DNA of 21,128 bases from assembly GCA_031264475.1 (NCBI GenBank), contig JAISEA010000115.1, positions 1-21,128 on the forward strand. The letters are read 5' to 3'. The notes beneath the pieces were generated by a model that saw only the letters and a list, made by a program, of their open reading frames with translations, was not told where the DNA came from and made no database searches. Position 1 is the stretch's first letter; every line of letters begins with the position of its first letter. Of the stretch, positions 6,727 through 14,349 are shown piece by piece. A program made the translations under genes and the position numbers. This stretch comes from Treponema sp. Its GTDB lineage: Bacteria; Spirochaetota; Spirochaetia; Treponematales; Breznakiellaceae.

Positions 6727-6756
6727 ACTATATTACTAATACAAGGACTTTGTCAA
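6727..6756 (-). promoter_or_regulatory. Promoter P3, drives paralogue B
   Basis: TTGACA (6751-6756), an 18-nt spacer and TATAGT (6727-6732) on the minus strand, with flanks homologous to P1. The similarity to the P1 locus continues upstream to the motif ATTTACCGTGAAG (near 4212 and 6811), so the duplicated unit includes the promoter and its upstream DNA. Confidence 0.7.
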
Positions 6757-6900
6757 GCGACTTTTAAAAAATAAGGTTAAAATAATTCTATTTTTCCTGA
6801 AATTGAAGAAGATTTACCGTGAAGTTGAGCGAAAAAATATAAGAAAGGGAAATGAGGAAGGAAATCGAGGGTCGATCTTTGACTTGATGAAGTCGGTGGT

Positions 6901-7089
6901 GAGTCTTGCATATAATGTCCTGTTGAAACGAGGTGTCTGACACCGCCTCCTAAAGCCGGTGGTGAGTCTTTCGTATAACGCCCGGTTAAGACTGGGTATC
7001 TGACACTGCCTCTTAAAGCCAGCGGTGAGTCTTTCGTATAACGCCCTGTTGAAACGAGGTGTCTGACATCGTATGTTAAATCCGACGAT
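6901..7089. repeat. 63-nt tandem repeat, 3 copies
   Basis: Units start at 6901, 6964 and 7027 with GAGTCTT, exactly 63 nt apart, and contain TATAA(T/C)G and a dyad related to GGTGTC-T-GACACC (6932-6944 in the first copy, worn in the others). The minus strand is open through all three and gives a 21-residue repeat. I regard that as a consequence of the period and not as a gene. Confidence 0.85.
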
Positions 7090-7272
7090 GTTAGCAAATA
7101 AAATTCATTGAGCAGTTGTTAAACAAACTTTGTTTGTAGTTAGCGGCAGGGTTGGCAAACAAAACCCATTGGGAAGTCGGCTGATAAGTTTTGCCTGACC
7201 GGGACGGCGGAGTTGGCAAATGAAGTCCATTGAGCAGACGGCTGACAGGTTTTAACTATGGGGGGTGGCGGA
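7090..7272. repeat. 61-nt tandem repeat, 3 diverged copies
   Basis: Units start at 7090, 7151 and 7212 with GTT(A/G)GCAAA, 61 nt apart, followed by (C/T)CATTG(A/G)G and, in the last two, a conserved CGGCTGA. They directly follow the 63-nt array. The first unit carries the small hairpin ACAAAC-TTT-GTTTGT (7123-7137). Confidence 0.75.
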
Positions 7273-7379
7273 AGACCCGCGCAAGCGGGTCTGGAGACAG
7301 GGGGGCGCGTCACAATGGCGACTGTTTGCCGAAAAGTTTTGGAAATAGCGCCCCCCTTCTTATTATTTTGCTTTACTTT
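7254..7379 (+). repeat. Dispersed element, copy 1 (inverted relative to 20682-20803)
   Basis: This segment matches the reverse complement of 20682-20803 in order: TGGGGGGT, a stem-forming AGACCCGC-GCAA-GCGGGTCT (7273-7292), AGGGGGGCGC, a variable middle, then TAGCGCCCCCCTTCTTATTA and TTTGCTTTACTT. Both copies flank gene ends. No open frame suggests a transposase, so it could be a small non-autonomous element or a structured RNA/terminator cassette. Confidence 0.7.
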
Positions 7380-7400
7380 TTGGTGCCAGAGGCGCTATTT
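7343..7400. terminator. Possible transcription terminator beyond serA
   Basis: A perfect 10-bp inverted repeat, AAATAGCGCC (7343-7352) and GGCGCTATTT (7391-7400), lies about 35-90 nt 3' of the serA stop on the minus strand. On the plus strand it is followed by a T-run, on the minus strand by no strong T-run, so its terminator role for serA is uncertain. Part of it belongs to the dispersed element. Confidence 0.4.
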
Positions 7401-7433
7401 TTTCATTCTTACTTCTTTAATATGATAAAAAAA

Positions 7434-8642
7434 TCACGAAGCCGGCTGATATTCATCGTTTTCAATGAGACGCACGCTGACCACACCGTTTATGCTCTTG
7501 ATACATTCCGTAATATTCGCGGGAATTCTCTGTTCAGAATCGATGATGTTGTACGCATTATCGTTTCGGTGGTGATTCACCATGTCAGAAATGTTGATAC
7601 CCGCGCTCGCAAGCAAAGTAGTGATTTGTCCCACCATGTTCGGCACATTGCGGTTGATGACAACCAGACGATTCGGCGAATGGGTATGCCGTTCAAGACG
7701 ACATTTGGGGAAATTCACCGAGTTGACGACAGCGCCTTCCTCAAGATAATCCATTGTTTGACGAACCGCCATGATCGCGCAGTTATCCTCCGCCTCCGGG
7801 GTTGACGCGCCCAGATGCGGGATACAAATCGCCGCAGGGCAGGCAAGCAGTTCCGCAGACACAAAGTCCGTCACATAAGCCGACAGTTTTCCCACATTTA
7901 ACACATCGATGAGATCAGCCTCGTTGACCAGTCCTCCACGGGCAAGATTGACGAGTCGCGCCCCTTTCTTCATGCCGCGAAACCTTTCCTTATCCAAAAG
8001 CCCCTTGGTCGTTTCCACAAGCGGCAAGTGCAAGGTAACATAGTCGGCTTTCGCAAGCAAGCCTTCAAGCGTATCCTCCCGCTGTACCACCCGCGACAAA
8101 TTCCACGCGGCTTCAACAGAAATGTAGGGATCATAGCCAATGACGTTCATGCCAAGATTGACCGCATCATTGGCGACCATCACGCCAATCGCGCCGAGTC
8201 CTACTACACCCAGAGTCTTACCCTTGAGTTCCGGTCCCTCGAACTTTGACTTGCCTTTTTCAACGATGTCTGGCACCTCGTCAGCCTTATCTTTCAGGGT
8301 CAAAGCCCAATTTATGCCAGAAACGATTCCGCGAGACGCGAGAAGCAGACTAGCAATAGCCAACTCCTTCACCGCGTTTGCATTGCCGCCCGGTGTGTTA
8401 AATACTACAATGCCTCGTTTGCTACATTCATCAATCGGTATGTTGTTGTAGCCCGCACCCGCCCGCGCTATTGCCTTGACGGACGCGGGTAGTTCGATGT
8501 CGTGTAAGTCCGCACTCCTCACAAGTATAGCGTCAGGATTCGGTAGGTCGCTCGCGAGTTCATAACCGTCTCGCGGAAAGAGTTCTAGTCCTTTCGCGGA
8601 TATTTTGTTCATCGTGCGTATCTTGAATATTTGTCTTTCCAT
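7434..8642 (-). CDS. serA: D-3-phosphoglycerate dehydrogenase
   Basis: Catalyses NAD-dependent oxidation of 3-phosphoglycerate to 3-phosphohydroxypyruvate, the first step of serine biosynthesis, in the cytoplasm. At 402 residues it is close to the E. coli enzyme (410). Visible features: Rossmann motif GLGAIG (148-153) with Asp171 (YDP), which favours NAD over NADP; catalytic Arg235 (NLARGG), Glu264 (SAELLA) and His276 (PHLGAS); and a C-terminal ACT domain (about 325-395, RLVVINRNVPNMVGQITTLL) of the kind that binds serine for feedback inhibition. The gene starts directly after the serC stop (TAA followed by ATG), with AAGGA inside the end of serC as ribosome binding site. An internal Met11 has no comparable site. 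The two genes are an operon, SerC using the SerA product. Confidence 0.97.
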   Translation of the reverse strand: MERQIFKIRTMNKISAKGLELFPRDGYELASDLPNPDAILVRSADLHDIELPASVKAIARAGAGYNNIPIDECSKRGIVVFNTPGGNANAVKELAIASLLLASRGIVSGINWALTLKDKADEVPDIVEKGKSKFEGPELKGKTLGVVGLGAIGVMVANDAVNLGMNVIGYDPYISVEAAWNLSRVVQREDTLEGLLAKADYVTLHLPLVETTKGLLDKERFRGMKKGARLVNLARGGLVNEADLIDVLNVGKLSAYVTDFVSAELLACPAAICIPHLGASTPEAEDNCAIMAVRQTMDYLEEGAVVNSVNFPKCRLERHTHSPNRLVVINRNVPNMVGQITTLLASAGINISDMVNHHRNDNAYNIIDSEQRIPANITECIKSINGVVSVRLIENDEYQPAS

Positions 8643-9758
8643 TTAGTTATCCTTAATTTCTTTCTCAAATCTTTCCATGAAGTCAATTAACGCCTTAACG
8701 CCTTCAATGGGCATGGCGTTATAGATGCTTGCCCTCATGCCGCCTACGAGTCTGTGTCCCGCTAGGTTTACCAAACCTTCTTTTGCCGCTTCTTGTACAA
8801 AGCGTTTCTCCAAATCTGGTTTCTTGTCCGCTGACACGGAACGATACACAAAGGGTATGTTCATGAGGCTTCGAGATGCTTTCTCAATGGGCGACAGGAA
8901 GGTTTTGGAATTATCGAGGTAATCGTATAAAAGTCCTGCCTTTTCATGGTTGCGTTTCGCTATTGTCTCAACGCCGCCTTGTTCTTTGACCCATTCGAGT
9001 ACTAATCCAATGATGTAGATGCTATAGCATGGGGGTGTGTTGTACATCGAACCTTCTTTGGCGTGAATATCATAGCGTAGCATCGTTGGCGTCCATGACG
9101 GCGCATTCCCAACGAGGTCTTCGCGGATGATGACGACGGTGGTTCCTGCTGGTCCAAGGTTTTTCTGCGCCCCAGCATAGATGGCGCCGAACTTCGCCAC
9201 ATCAAGCGGCTCGGATAGGATGCAACTTGACACATCCGCCACCAAGGGGACGTTTCCTGTCTCTGGTAGTTTGTCCCATTTTGTGCCGACTATGGTGTTG
9301 TTTAAGGTGATGTGGTAGAACGCGGCATCTTGTGGTGGCGGCGGCGCATCTGGTATGGATGCGTAGCCTTTGTCTCTCGAAGATGCGACAACATCAACGT
9401 CGGCATACTTGGCGGCTTCTTTTATGGCCTTGTCTGCCCAAACGCCGGTATCGACGTAAACGGCTTTCTTACGGGGTGTTCCGTTCTCTACGCCTGCTAG
9501 GTTGAGTGGGATCATGGCGAATTGGAGGGAGGCGCCGCCTTGTAGGAAGAGCACGCGGTAGTTCGCGGGTATGTTCATGAGTTCCCGCAGAAGCGCTTCG
9601 GTCTTCTCTATGATTGGTTTGTAGTCCTTCGAGCGATGGCTCATCTCCATGACGGACTGTCCTGTGCCGTTTGCATCGGTTATTTCCGCACCGGCTTTTT
9701 TCAAGACCTCCAACGGCAACATGGAGGGTCCAGCGGAAAAATTAAATACTCTTTTCAT
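8643..9758 (-). CDS. serC: Phosphoserine aminotransferase
   Basis: A PLP-dependent class-V-like aminotransferase that converts 3-phosphohydroxypyruvate and glutamate to phosphoserine and 2-oxoglutarate, the second step of serine synthesis. From the ATG at 9758 it is 371 residues (E. coli SerC 362). It begins MKRVFNFSAGPSMLPLEVLK, the family's usual start, and carries the PLP lysine in AGAQKNLGPAG (Lys199) and the C-terminal LAGHRLVGGMRASIYNAM stretch. A longer frame opens at 9797, but I reject it: AGGAG lies just before the ATG at 9758, and the extra 13 codons cross the promoter palindrome. It is first in the serC-serA operon. A phosphoserine phosphatase is not in the window. Confidence 0.97.
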   Translation of the reverse strand: MKRVFNFSAGPSMLPLEVLKKAGAEITDANGTGQSVMEMSHRSKDYKPIIEKTEALLRELMNIPANYRVLFLQGGASLQFAMIPLNLAGVENGTPRKKAVYVDTGVWADKAIKEAAKYADVDVVASSRDKGYASIPDAPPPPQDAAFYHITLNNTIVGTKWDKLPETGNVPLVADVSSCILSEPLDVAKFGAIYAGAQKNLGPAGTTVVIIREDLVGNAPSWTPTMLRYDIHAKEGSMYNTPPCYSIYIIGLVLEWVKEQGGVETIAKRNHEKAGLLYDYLDNSKTFLSPIEKASRSLMNIPFVYRSVSADKKPDLEKRFVQEAAKEGLVNLAGHRLVGGMRASIYNAMPIEGVKALIDFMERFEKEIKDN

Positions 9759-9771
9759 ATTTTCTCCTATT

Positions 9772-9807
9772 GTGAAATATTTCACACTAAAAATCATTTT
9801 TTGTCAA
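9772..9807 (-). promoter_or_regulatory. serCA promoter with a perfect palindromic operator
   Basis: On the minus strand TTGACA (9802-9807), a 17-nt spacer and TGAAAT (9779-9784). The 14-bp perfect palindrome GTGAAATATTTCAC (9772-9785) covers the -10 box and the probable start of transcription. A regulator bound there would block RNA polymerase, so serCA is probably repressed by a dimeric regulator. Which one is not visible. Confidence 0.6.
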
Positions 9808-9817
9808 CCACCCTTCG

Positions 9818-10020
9818 CAGCCGAAGGCTGTTTAACGACTTCACAAAGGGTGTTGTTAGAAAGGTGTGCCGCTGACCCCGTCTTGACGGAACCCCGCTTG
9901 CAGGCAAGCGGGGTTCCTGCTCGGTGTTAGTAAGAGGAAGACACGACAGCCTTCGGGTAGCCGAAGGCTGTTAAATACTTCACAATGGTTATTGTCTGAA
10001 AGGGGGATCCGCTGTCCCCG
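9818..10020 (+). repeat. Cluster C of hairpin-headed dispersed repeats
   Basis: Copy one starts with CAGCC-GAA-GGCTG (9818-9830), then TTTAACGACTTCACA and a body ending GCTGACCCCG. A perfect 14-bp stem with 2-nt loop follows (GGAACCCCGCTTGC, 9888-9901, with 9904-9917). Copy two starts 129 nt after copy one with a longer stem, CAGCCTTCGG-GTAG-CCGAAGGCTG (9947-9970), then TTAAATACTTCACA and GCTGTCCCCG. The sequence from 10021 to the kinase start has no recognised feature beyond its ribosome binding site, GGAGG. Confidence 0.8.
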
Positions 10021-10222
10021 TATCACCCTAGAACTCGCGGAGTACGCAGAAGTCGCAGAGACGAAAGAGAATATCGCGCTTTGTTGTTGGAGATGTTCGC
10101 CGAGCGTTGACGACCGCACCCTCTTTGGGGAACATTTTCCCATCTTTATGGCACATTCAAATATATTGACAAAAATGGAAATATAACTTAAATTACAATT
10201 AAAACATCGGAGGATAAATATT

Positions 10223-10783
10223 ATGGAAAAGCCGTTTGTAATAGGTATTGCTGGTGGAACAGCTAGTGGAAAAAGTACATTCTGTGAAAAGTTGGAAAAA
10301 GGTTTAAATAAATTAAAAGTTAAAGTATTTCACATGGATGAATATTTTAAACCAGAATCCCAAAGACCATATACAAAAGCATTTATTACGGGGGAGAATT
10401 ATATTGACGATAATCATCCCTTAACCATAAATTTGAACAAATTAATAATGGACGTAAAGGAAATAGCAAAAGAAGAATATGATGTAATAATAATTGAAGG
10501 ATTATTGACATTATGGGACGAAAATATCTATAAAATACTCGATCTAAAAATATATGTTGATTGTAAATCGGATGAAAGGATTATAAGACGAATAAAAAGA
10601 AATACACAATGGGGTCAAACATTTGAACAAATTACAAATGTATATTTGGATATGGTTAGATTTAGACATGATGAATATGTTGAACCATCGAAATGGAGAT
10701 CAGACATAATAATAAACGGTTCAAAATTTTCTGAAAAAGCATTAATGATAATAGTTGAATATATAAATAATTTAAAAAGATAA
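10223..10783 (+). CDS. Uridine kinase-like P-loop NTPase
   Basis: A probable nucleoside or related small-molecule kinase of the uridine kinase/phosphoribulokinase family, 186 residues (uridine kinases are usually about 205-215). Visible features: Walker A loop GGTASGKST (11-19), a substrate-side Asp in HMDEYF (about 37-42), the Walker-B-like DVIIIEGLL (about 90-98), a lid region RRIKRNTQWGQT, and the conserved EYVEPSKWRSDIII near the end. Start ATG at 10223 has GGAGG 9 nt upstream. Codon use is markedly AT-rich against the neighbours, as in the HAD remnant downstream, which suggests acquisition by transfer. It sits alone, convergent with the HAD remnant. The exact substrate cannot be told; uridine or cytidine is the default reading. 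Confidence 0.85.
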   Translation: MEKPFVIGIAGGTASGKSTFCEKLEKGLNKLKVKVFHMDEYFKPESQRPYTKAFITGENYIDDNHPLTINLNKLIMDVKEIAKEEYDVIIIEGLLTLWDENIYKILDLKIYVDCKSDERIIRRIKRNTQWGQTFEQITNVYLDMVRFRHDEYVEPSKWRSDIIINGSKFSEKALMIIVEYINNLKR

Positions 10784-10800
10784 ATGTAGGAAATCGAACC

Positions 10801-10992
10801 GCGCCTAATGTTCCGGCTGTATGCTATTTTTGACGGCACGGACAAGGGCTTTGCGTAGCAAAGACCATTGACGGCAAAATATAGCGAAGGTTTGCGGTGA
10901 GAATGGAGCGTAGTGGAATGACCTAGGCAAACCGTAACCAAGTCGCCAATGAGCGGCGAAGCGTAAACAGATCTGTTAGACGAAGCGCCCCG
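10801..10992. other. Highly structured GC-rich spacer, attC-like at its ends
   Basis: Between two AT-rich convergent genes lies about 190 bp of GC-rich DNA with nested inverted repeats: CTTTGC-GTA-GCAAAG (10849-10863), GGTTTGC/GCAAACC (10889-10895/10927-10933), TCGCC/GGCGA (10943-10947/10955-10959) and a direct repeat of TTGACGGCA (10830, 10868). Its ends show GCCTAAT (10803-10809) and GTTAGAC (10975-10981), which resemble the outer R boxes of integron attC sites. The length is greater than usual for attC, and the convergent gene order is unusual for a cassette array, so this is a guess. Confidence 0.35.
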
Positions 10993-10996
10993 TACT

Positions 10997-11493
10997 TTAT
11001 TTCGTGATTTCTTTTATTTTTTCTATTATGTTTTCCAAATCTTTACAATACCATTTATATTCGTTTTTGTTTTCTTTCCTTACAAGTATTGATTTTATTC
11101 CTATTCCTTCTCCGCCCTTTATATCTGAGTCATAACTGTCGCCTATTATTATACAATCTTTTTTGTCTAGTTTTGTTTCATCAAATATTCTTTTATAAAA
11201 TTGAACATTTGGTTTTTCATAGCCTATGTTTCCTGAACTATAAACCCCTTTGAAATATTTTTGTATACCCATATTTTCAACAATTTTATTTAATTCAGGA
11301 ACATGATTGGATAAAATATATTATGAGAATATTCAGGCGTATGCCATGTAAAGCCTGTATGCAAATATGATTTTATATTTTCAATTAGAATATTATTTAT
11401 ATCATTTTTTCCCAATAACGAGTAAAGTGTTCCAGACCACATTCCGTCTCTATATGCTATTGTTCCGTCAAAATCCCATAAAATATTGTACAT
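10997..11493 (-). pseudogene. HAD-superfamily hydrolase, frameshifted and probably internally deleted
   Basis: Two minus-strand frames together make a haloacid-dehalogenase-type phosphatase. The first (from ATG 11493) has MYNILWDFDGTIAYRDG with nucleophile motif DFDGT and ends at a stop after 67 residues. The second (to 10997) has GYEKPN (motif III Lys) and GDSYDSDIKGG (motif IV acidic pair). Near 11315-11325 the sequence changes frame: HTPEYSHNI is followed in the next frame by LSNHVPELNKIVENMGI. Removing one AT of an ATATAT run would restore I-L-S-N-H, the motif II region. Only about 50 residues separate motif I from motif II, where family members usually have around 90-110, so part of the cap is probably missing too. 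AT-rich like the kinase gene. Not expected to be active. Confidence 0.8.
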
Positions 11494-11550
11494 ATGGTAT
11501 ATTATCCATAAATATTCGGTTTATTCAAGTTATTATTCAACATTGTGGCT

Positions 11551-11970
11551 CTTTGAGAGTGGATGTCGGGTCTTTGAGAGTGGATGTCGGGTCTTTGAGA
11601 GTGGATGTCGGGTCTTTGAGAGTGGATGTCGGGTCTTTGAGAGTGGATGTCGGGTCTTTGAGAGTGGATGTCGGGTCTCTGAGAGTGGACGTCGGGTCTC
11701 TGAGAGTGGACGTCGGCTCTTTGAGAGTGGACGTCGGCTCTTTAAGAGTGGACGTCGGCTCTTTGAGAGTGGACGTCGGGTCTCTGAGAGTGGACGTCGG
11801 GTCTCTGAGAGTGGACGTCGGGTCTCTGAGAGTGGACGTCGGCTCTTTGAGAGTGGACGTCGGCTCTTTAAGAGTGGACGTCGGGTCTTTGAGAGTGGAC
11901 GTCGGGTCTCTGAGAGTGGACGTCGGGTCTCTGAGAGTGGACGTCGGGTCTCTGAGAGTGGACGTCGGCT
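11551..11970. repeat. 21-nt tandem array, 20 units without indels
   Basis: Twenty consecutive 21-nt units of the type CTYTGAGAGTGGAYGTCGGST. Units 1-6 are identical (TTT, GATGTC). Units 7-20 carry GACGTC and alternate between CTCT/CTTT/CTTTAA starts. Because 21 is a multiple of three, all frames that avoid stops give seven-residue repeats (for example SLRVDVG), so the long open frames through it are probably not genes. It lies between the start of the HAD remnant and the gene at 12315. Confidence 0.95.
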
Positions 11971-12314
11971 CTCACAGAATCGACATTCTATACGAGGGCT
12001 TGGTCTATGTCCTTTGTGTAGTTTTTCTCCGCCATATTTTGATCCGCCGCAACCCTATAAGTTGCTTTATGGTCACATATACAGTCGGAATGTTAGACGC
12101 AGGTGAAGCCTGTTTAATATTAGGAGATGCACTTTCCAAGATAAGATCGCCCGCGCCACCCCGTATATAAGAAGATAGACCGCTATGCTTGTGATGGGTC
12201 AAGTTTAGAATGTAGGTTGCAGTTATGGAAGCCCGAAATTATTCAGTGCTGAAAATTCCAAATGCTTTATAGAATACTCTTGATAAAACTCTGGTTTTAT
12301 GACATAGTTAAAGT
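11971..12314. other. Gene-free stretch after the 21-nt array
   Basis: I see no convincing gene. A degenerate extra repeat unit follows the array (11971-11989). A GTTAGACGCAGG motif at about 12093 recalls the GTTAGACG at 10975 but lacks a partner. Short frames on both strands (12005-12202 minus and the end of a plus frame) have no recognised motif. Confidence 0.5.
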
Positions 12315-14303
12315 ATGACTTTTGAACAGGAAGATGCGCTATATAAATTCCTCGAGATCACGGTGGAGCCTTTCACATTGGAGAGCATAACATCGTTTGT
12401 CTGTTCCTTTAAAACAAAGCATTTAAACCGTTTGTCAACAGAAATCGAAGCTCGCCTCAATGTCTGCAAACTGGCGTTTCCTCTTGAACAGAGAAAATGG
12501 ATTTCCGTGAGAGGTTATTTTGAAAACGCCCGTTTTGTCATAAAGCCGAGTCGTTCAGAGATAGCTAATGGCATCCTCATACCGGGTCATAGATGTATTC
12601 CCTTTGCGAATTCGGAGTATTTGCCGCATGATTATACCTTCTACTGGGGAAAGAAAGTCATTCCATTTACTATGATCGAGGGGGAGCCAGAAGAATTCTA
12701 TCCATATTATAGCGCGCTTGGCGAGGAATATGCGCCTCAATACATAGCTCGGGATAATCCTGAAAACGAAGAGGCGTTCAACGACGAGTTTGACGTGCCC
12801 ACGGAAGTCTCTATAAGAACCTTGGATATGCGGGCTATCTACCGCGAAACGAAGTTCATACCGGGCGACTCCTTTGAAGTCAGAATTATTGACTGGAAAA
12901 GAAGCGTCTTTTCCTTGCAAAAAATTGAAAAAGATATATGGAATGAAAAGGATTTGAAAGAGTGGCAGGAAGCCGCGGAAAAAGGATTTGAGGCATCTTT
13001 CACCAACCTGGGACCAGGAATGTCAACCGAGGAACAGATAGCCTATGCCTATTTTTACGGGGGAAAGCGGATGCAGGAGACGCCCGCGTATTCGCTTGAA
13101 GAGTTCCTCTATGAACGGACTGATCGCATCGAAACGGTGATCTATGGTATAGAGACTCGCTTTTGGTTTGCGGGCAAGGATATTCCCGACATAGGTATGT
13201 TGATGGTACAGCGCATCGCGGACCGGACGTTAATTGAAGAGATGCTTGTTGCAAACAAGGTGCCGATAAATGAATTTGTCATTCAGTCTTATGTGTTGGA
13301 TATGCTTTTCCGCAGGGAGACCAGAATTCAAGATGTCGTCATACGAATAGTGCCGCCGATCATCTCTCATAATCTTGAAAGCCGTGAATGGAATATGTTA
13401 GTTGATTATACGACGGAAATATACGCGGAACTCAGTAACGAATATTCGCTTTTCAAAGACAAGGACATGGGCCCGTTGCGGCAAAGAGCAGGAGAATTGC
13501 ATACGGCAGTCATCGAATTAGCGGCTGGACTCCGCCCTGATAGCATCAACGCGGCGTATCTGCCGCAACATACTTTCGTTGTGCTTTCCCAGATACAGAA
13601 CCATGCGGCAGGCTTGATGGACGAACTTGGTGTGGACGCGAAGGTTTCCGATATTGATCTGGACGCCATAAACAACGCCATCGACGGTATGACCGACGCC
13701 TATAATGAAATAAAGGAACTCGTCGAAGACGCCATGTCTAACTTTAGGCGTAACAACATCGCTATGGTAAAGTCTCCCACAAAAACAGAGGCGCGGCTCG
13801 TGCAGATAGGCATAGGCGGCACTAATGTATGGCGGCGTATCGTCATGCCTGAACGTCTTTCTCTCGAAGACCTGCATATTATCATCCAACGAGTCTTTCA
13901 TTGGGAAAACAATTTCGCCTACCGATTTACGCCTAAATCCATACCTCTACCCTCAACCAAAGCCGCAGATAATTCTTTCTCTATAGAAGGACTTCCCAAA
14001 GATTTAACCATTGGCGTTCTCAATAAAAACGGACTTGTAGACTTCATATATGAGTATGGTCCGTGGACCGTTAAAATTATCATCCTTTCGCCGTCCAATG
14101 GTAATGTTGCCTGCGTCGCTGGTGAGTACGCCGCGCCCAATCAGAACATAAATGGACCGGTACGGTTAAGAAAAAATTTATTCTTGCTAAACACGGGATT
14201 AGCTGAAGAAAAACGCTTTGCGCGACAACAACTCGGTGAAGATTTCATTCCTGACTTCTTTGATTTGGCGCAATGTAACGAATGGCTGAAAGGAAATTAC
14301 TAA
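12315..14303 (+). CDS. Large protein with C-terminal pRiA4b ORF3-like domain
   Basis: 662 residues, cytoplasmic by appearance (no signal peptide or membrane helix). Residues 1-485 are unrecognised, acidic, and rich in aromatic and charged residues. About 488-600 matches the plasmid pRiA4b ORF3 fold: IGIGGTNVWRRIVMPERLSL, then LEDLHIIIQRVFHWENNFAYRF, and a later YEYGPWTVKI corresponding to the family's 'YDFGDxW' segment. The domain's molecular role is unknown; it is common on plasmids and in accessory regions. The ATG at 12315 has no good ribosome binding site, so the start is the least certain part. An internal start is possible, but the first Met is kept because the reading looks protein-like from the beginning. 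The PTS-like gene begins 46 nt after its stop, so the two may be cotranscribed. Confidence 0.8.
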   Translation: MTFEQEDALYKFLEITVEPFTLESITSFVCSFKTKHLNRLSTEIEARLNVCKLAFPLEQRKWISVRGYFENARFVIKPSRSEIANGILIPGHRCIPFANSEYLPHDYTFYWGKKVIPFTMIEGEPEEFYPYYSALGEEYAPQYIARDNPENEEAFNDEFDVPTEVSIRTLDMRAIYRETKFIPGDSFEVRIIDWKRSVFSLQKIEKDIWNEKDLKEWQEAAEKGFEASFTNLGPGMSTEEQIAYAYFYGGKRMQETPAYSLEEFLYERTDRIETVIYGIETRFWFAGKDIPDIGMLMVQRIADRTLIEEMLVANKVPINEFVIQSYVLDMLFRRETRIQDVVIRIVPPIISHNLESREWNMLVDYTTEIYAELSNEYSLFKDKDMGPLRQRAGELHTAVIELAAGLRPDSINAAYLPQHTFVVLSQIQNHAAGLMDELGVDAKVSDIDLDAINNAIDGMTDAYNEIKELVEDAMSNFRRNNIAMVKSPTKTEARLVQIGIGGTNVWRRIVMPERLSLEDLHIIIQRVFHWENNFAYRFTPKSIPLPSTKAADNSFSIEGLPKDLTIGVLNKNGLVDFIYEYGPWTVKIIILSPSNGNVACVAGEYAAPNQNINGPVRLRKNLFLLNTGLAEEKRFARQQLGEDFIPDFFDLAQCNEWLKGNY

Positions 14304-14349
14304 TGCGGTGATGCGAAATCATAGCCGAGCAATTTAAGGTAGGAGAAAA

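Noticed and set aside
6777..7097. Minus-strand frame with a 21-residue repeat (TGRYTKDSP)
   Set aside because: It is only the translation of the 63-nt repeats; no start signal and no conservation beyond the DNA repeat.
7230..7805. Plus-strand frame of 191 codons antisense to serA
   Set aside because: It overlaps the clear serA coding region and begins inside the repeats.
8643..9797. Longer serC start at 9797
   Set aside because: It crosses the promoter palindrome, while ATG 9758 has AGGAG in place and gives the family's normal N-terminus.
11367..12170. Long plus-strand frames made of SLRVDVG or FESGCRV heptads
   Set aside because: The 21-nt repeat without stops is automatically open in more than one frame; the starts lie in the HAD remnant or beside it, no ribosome binding site is seen, and two frames are equally open.
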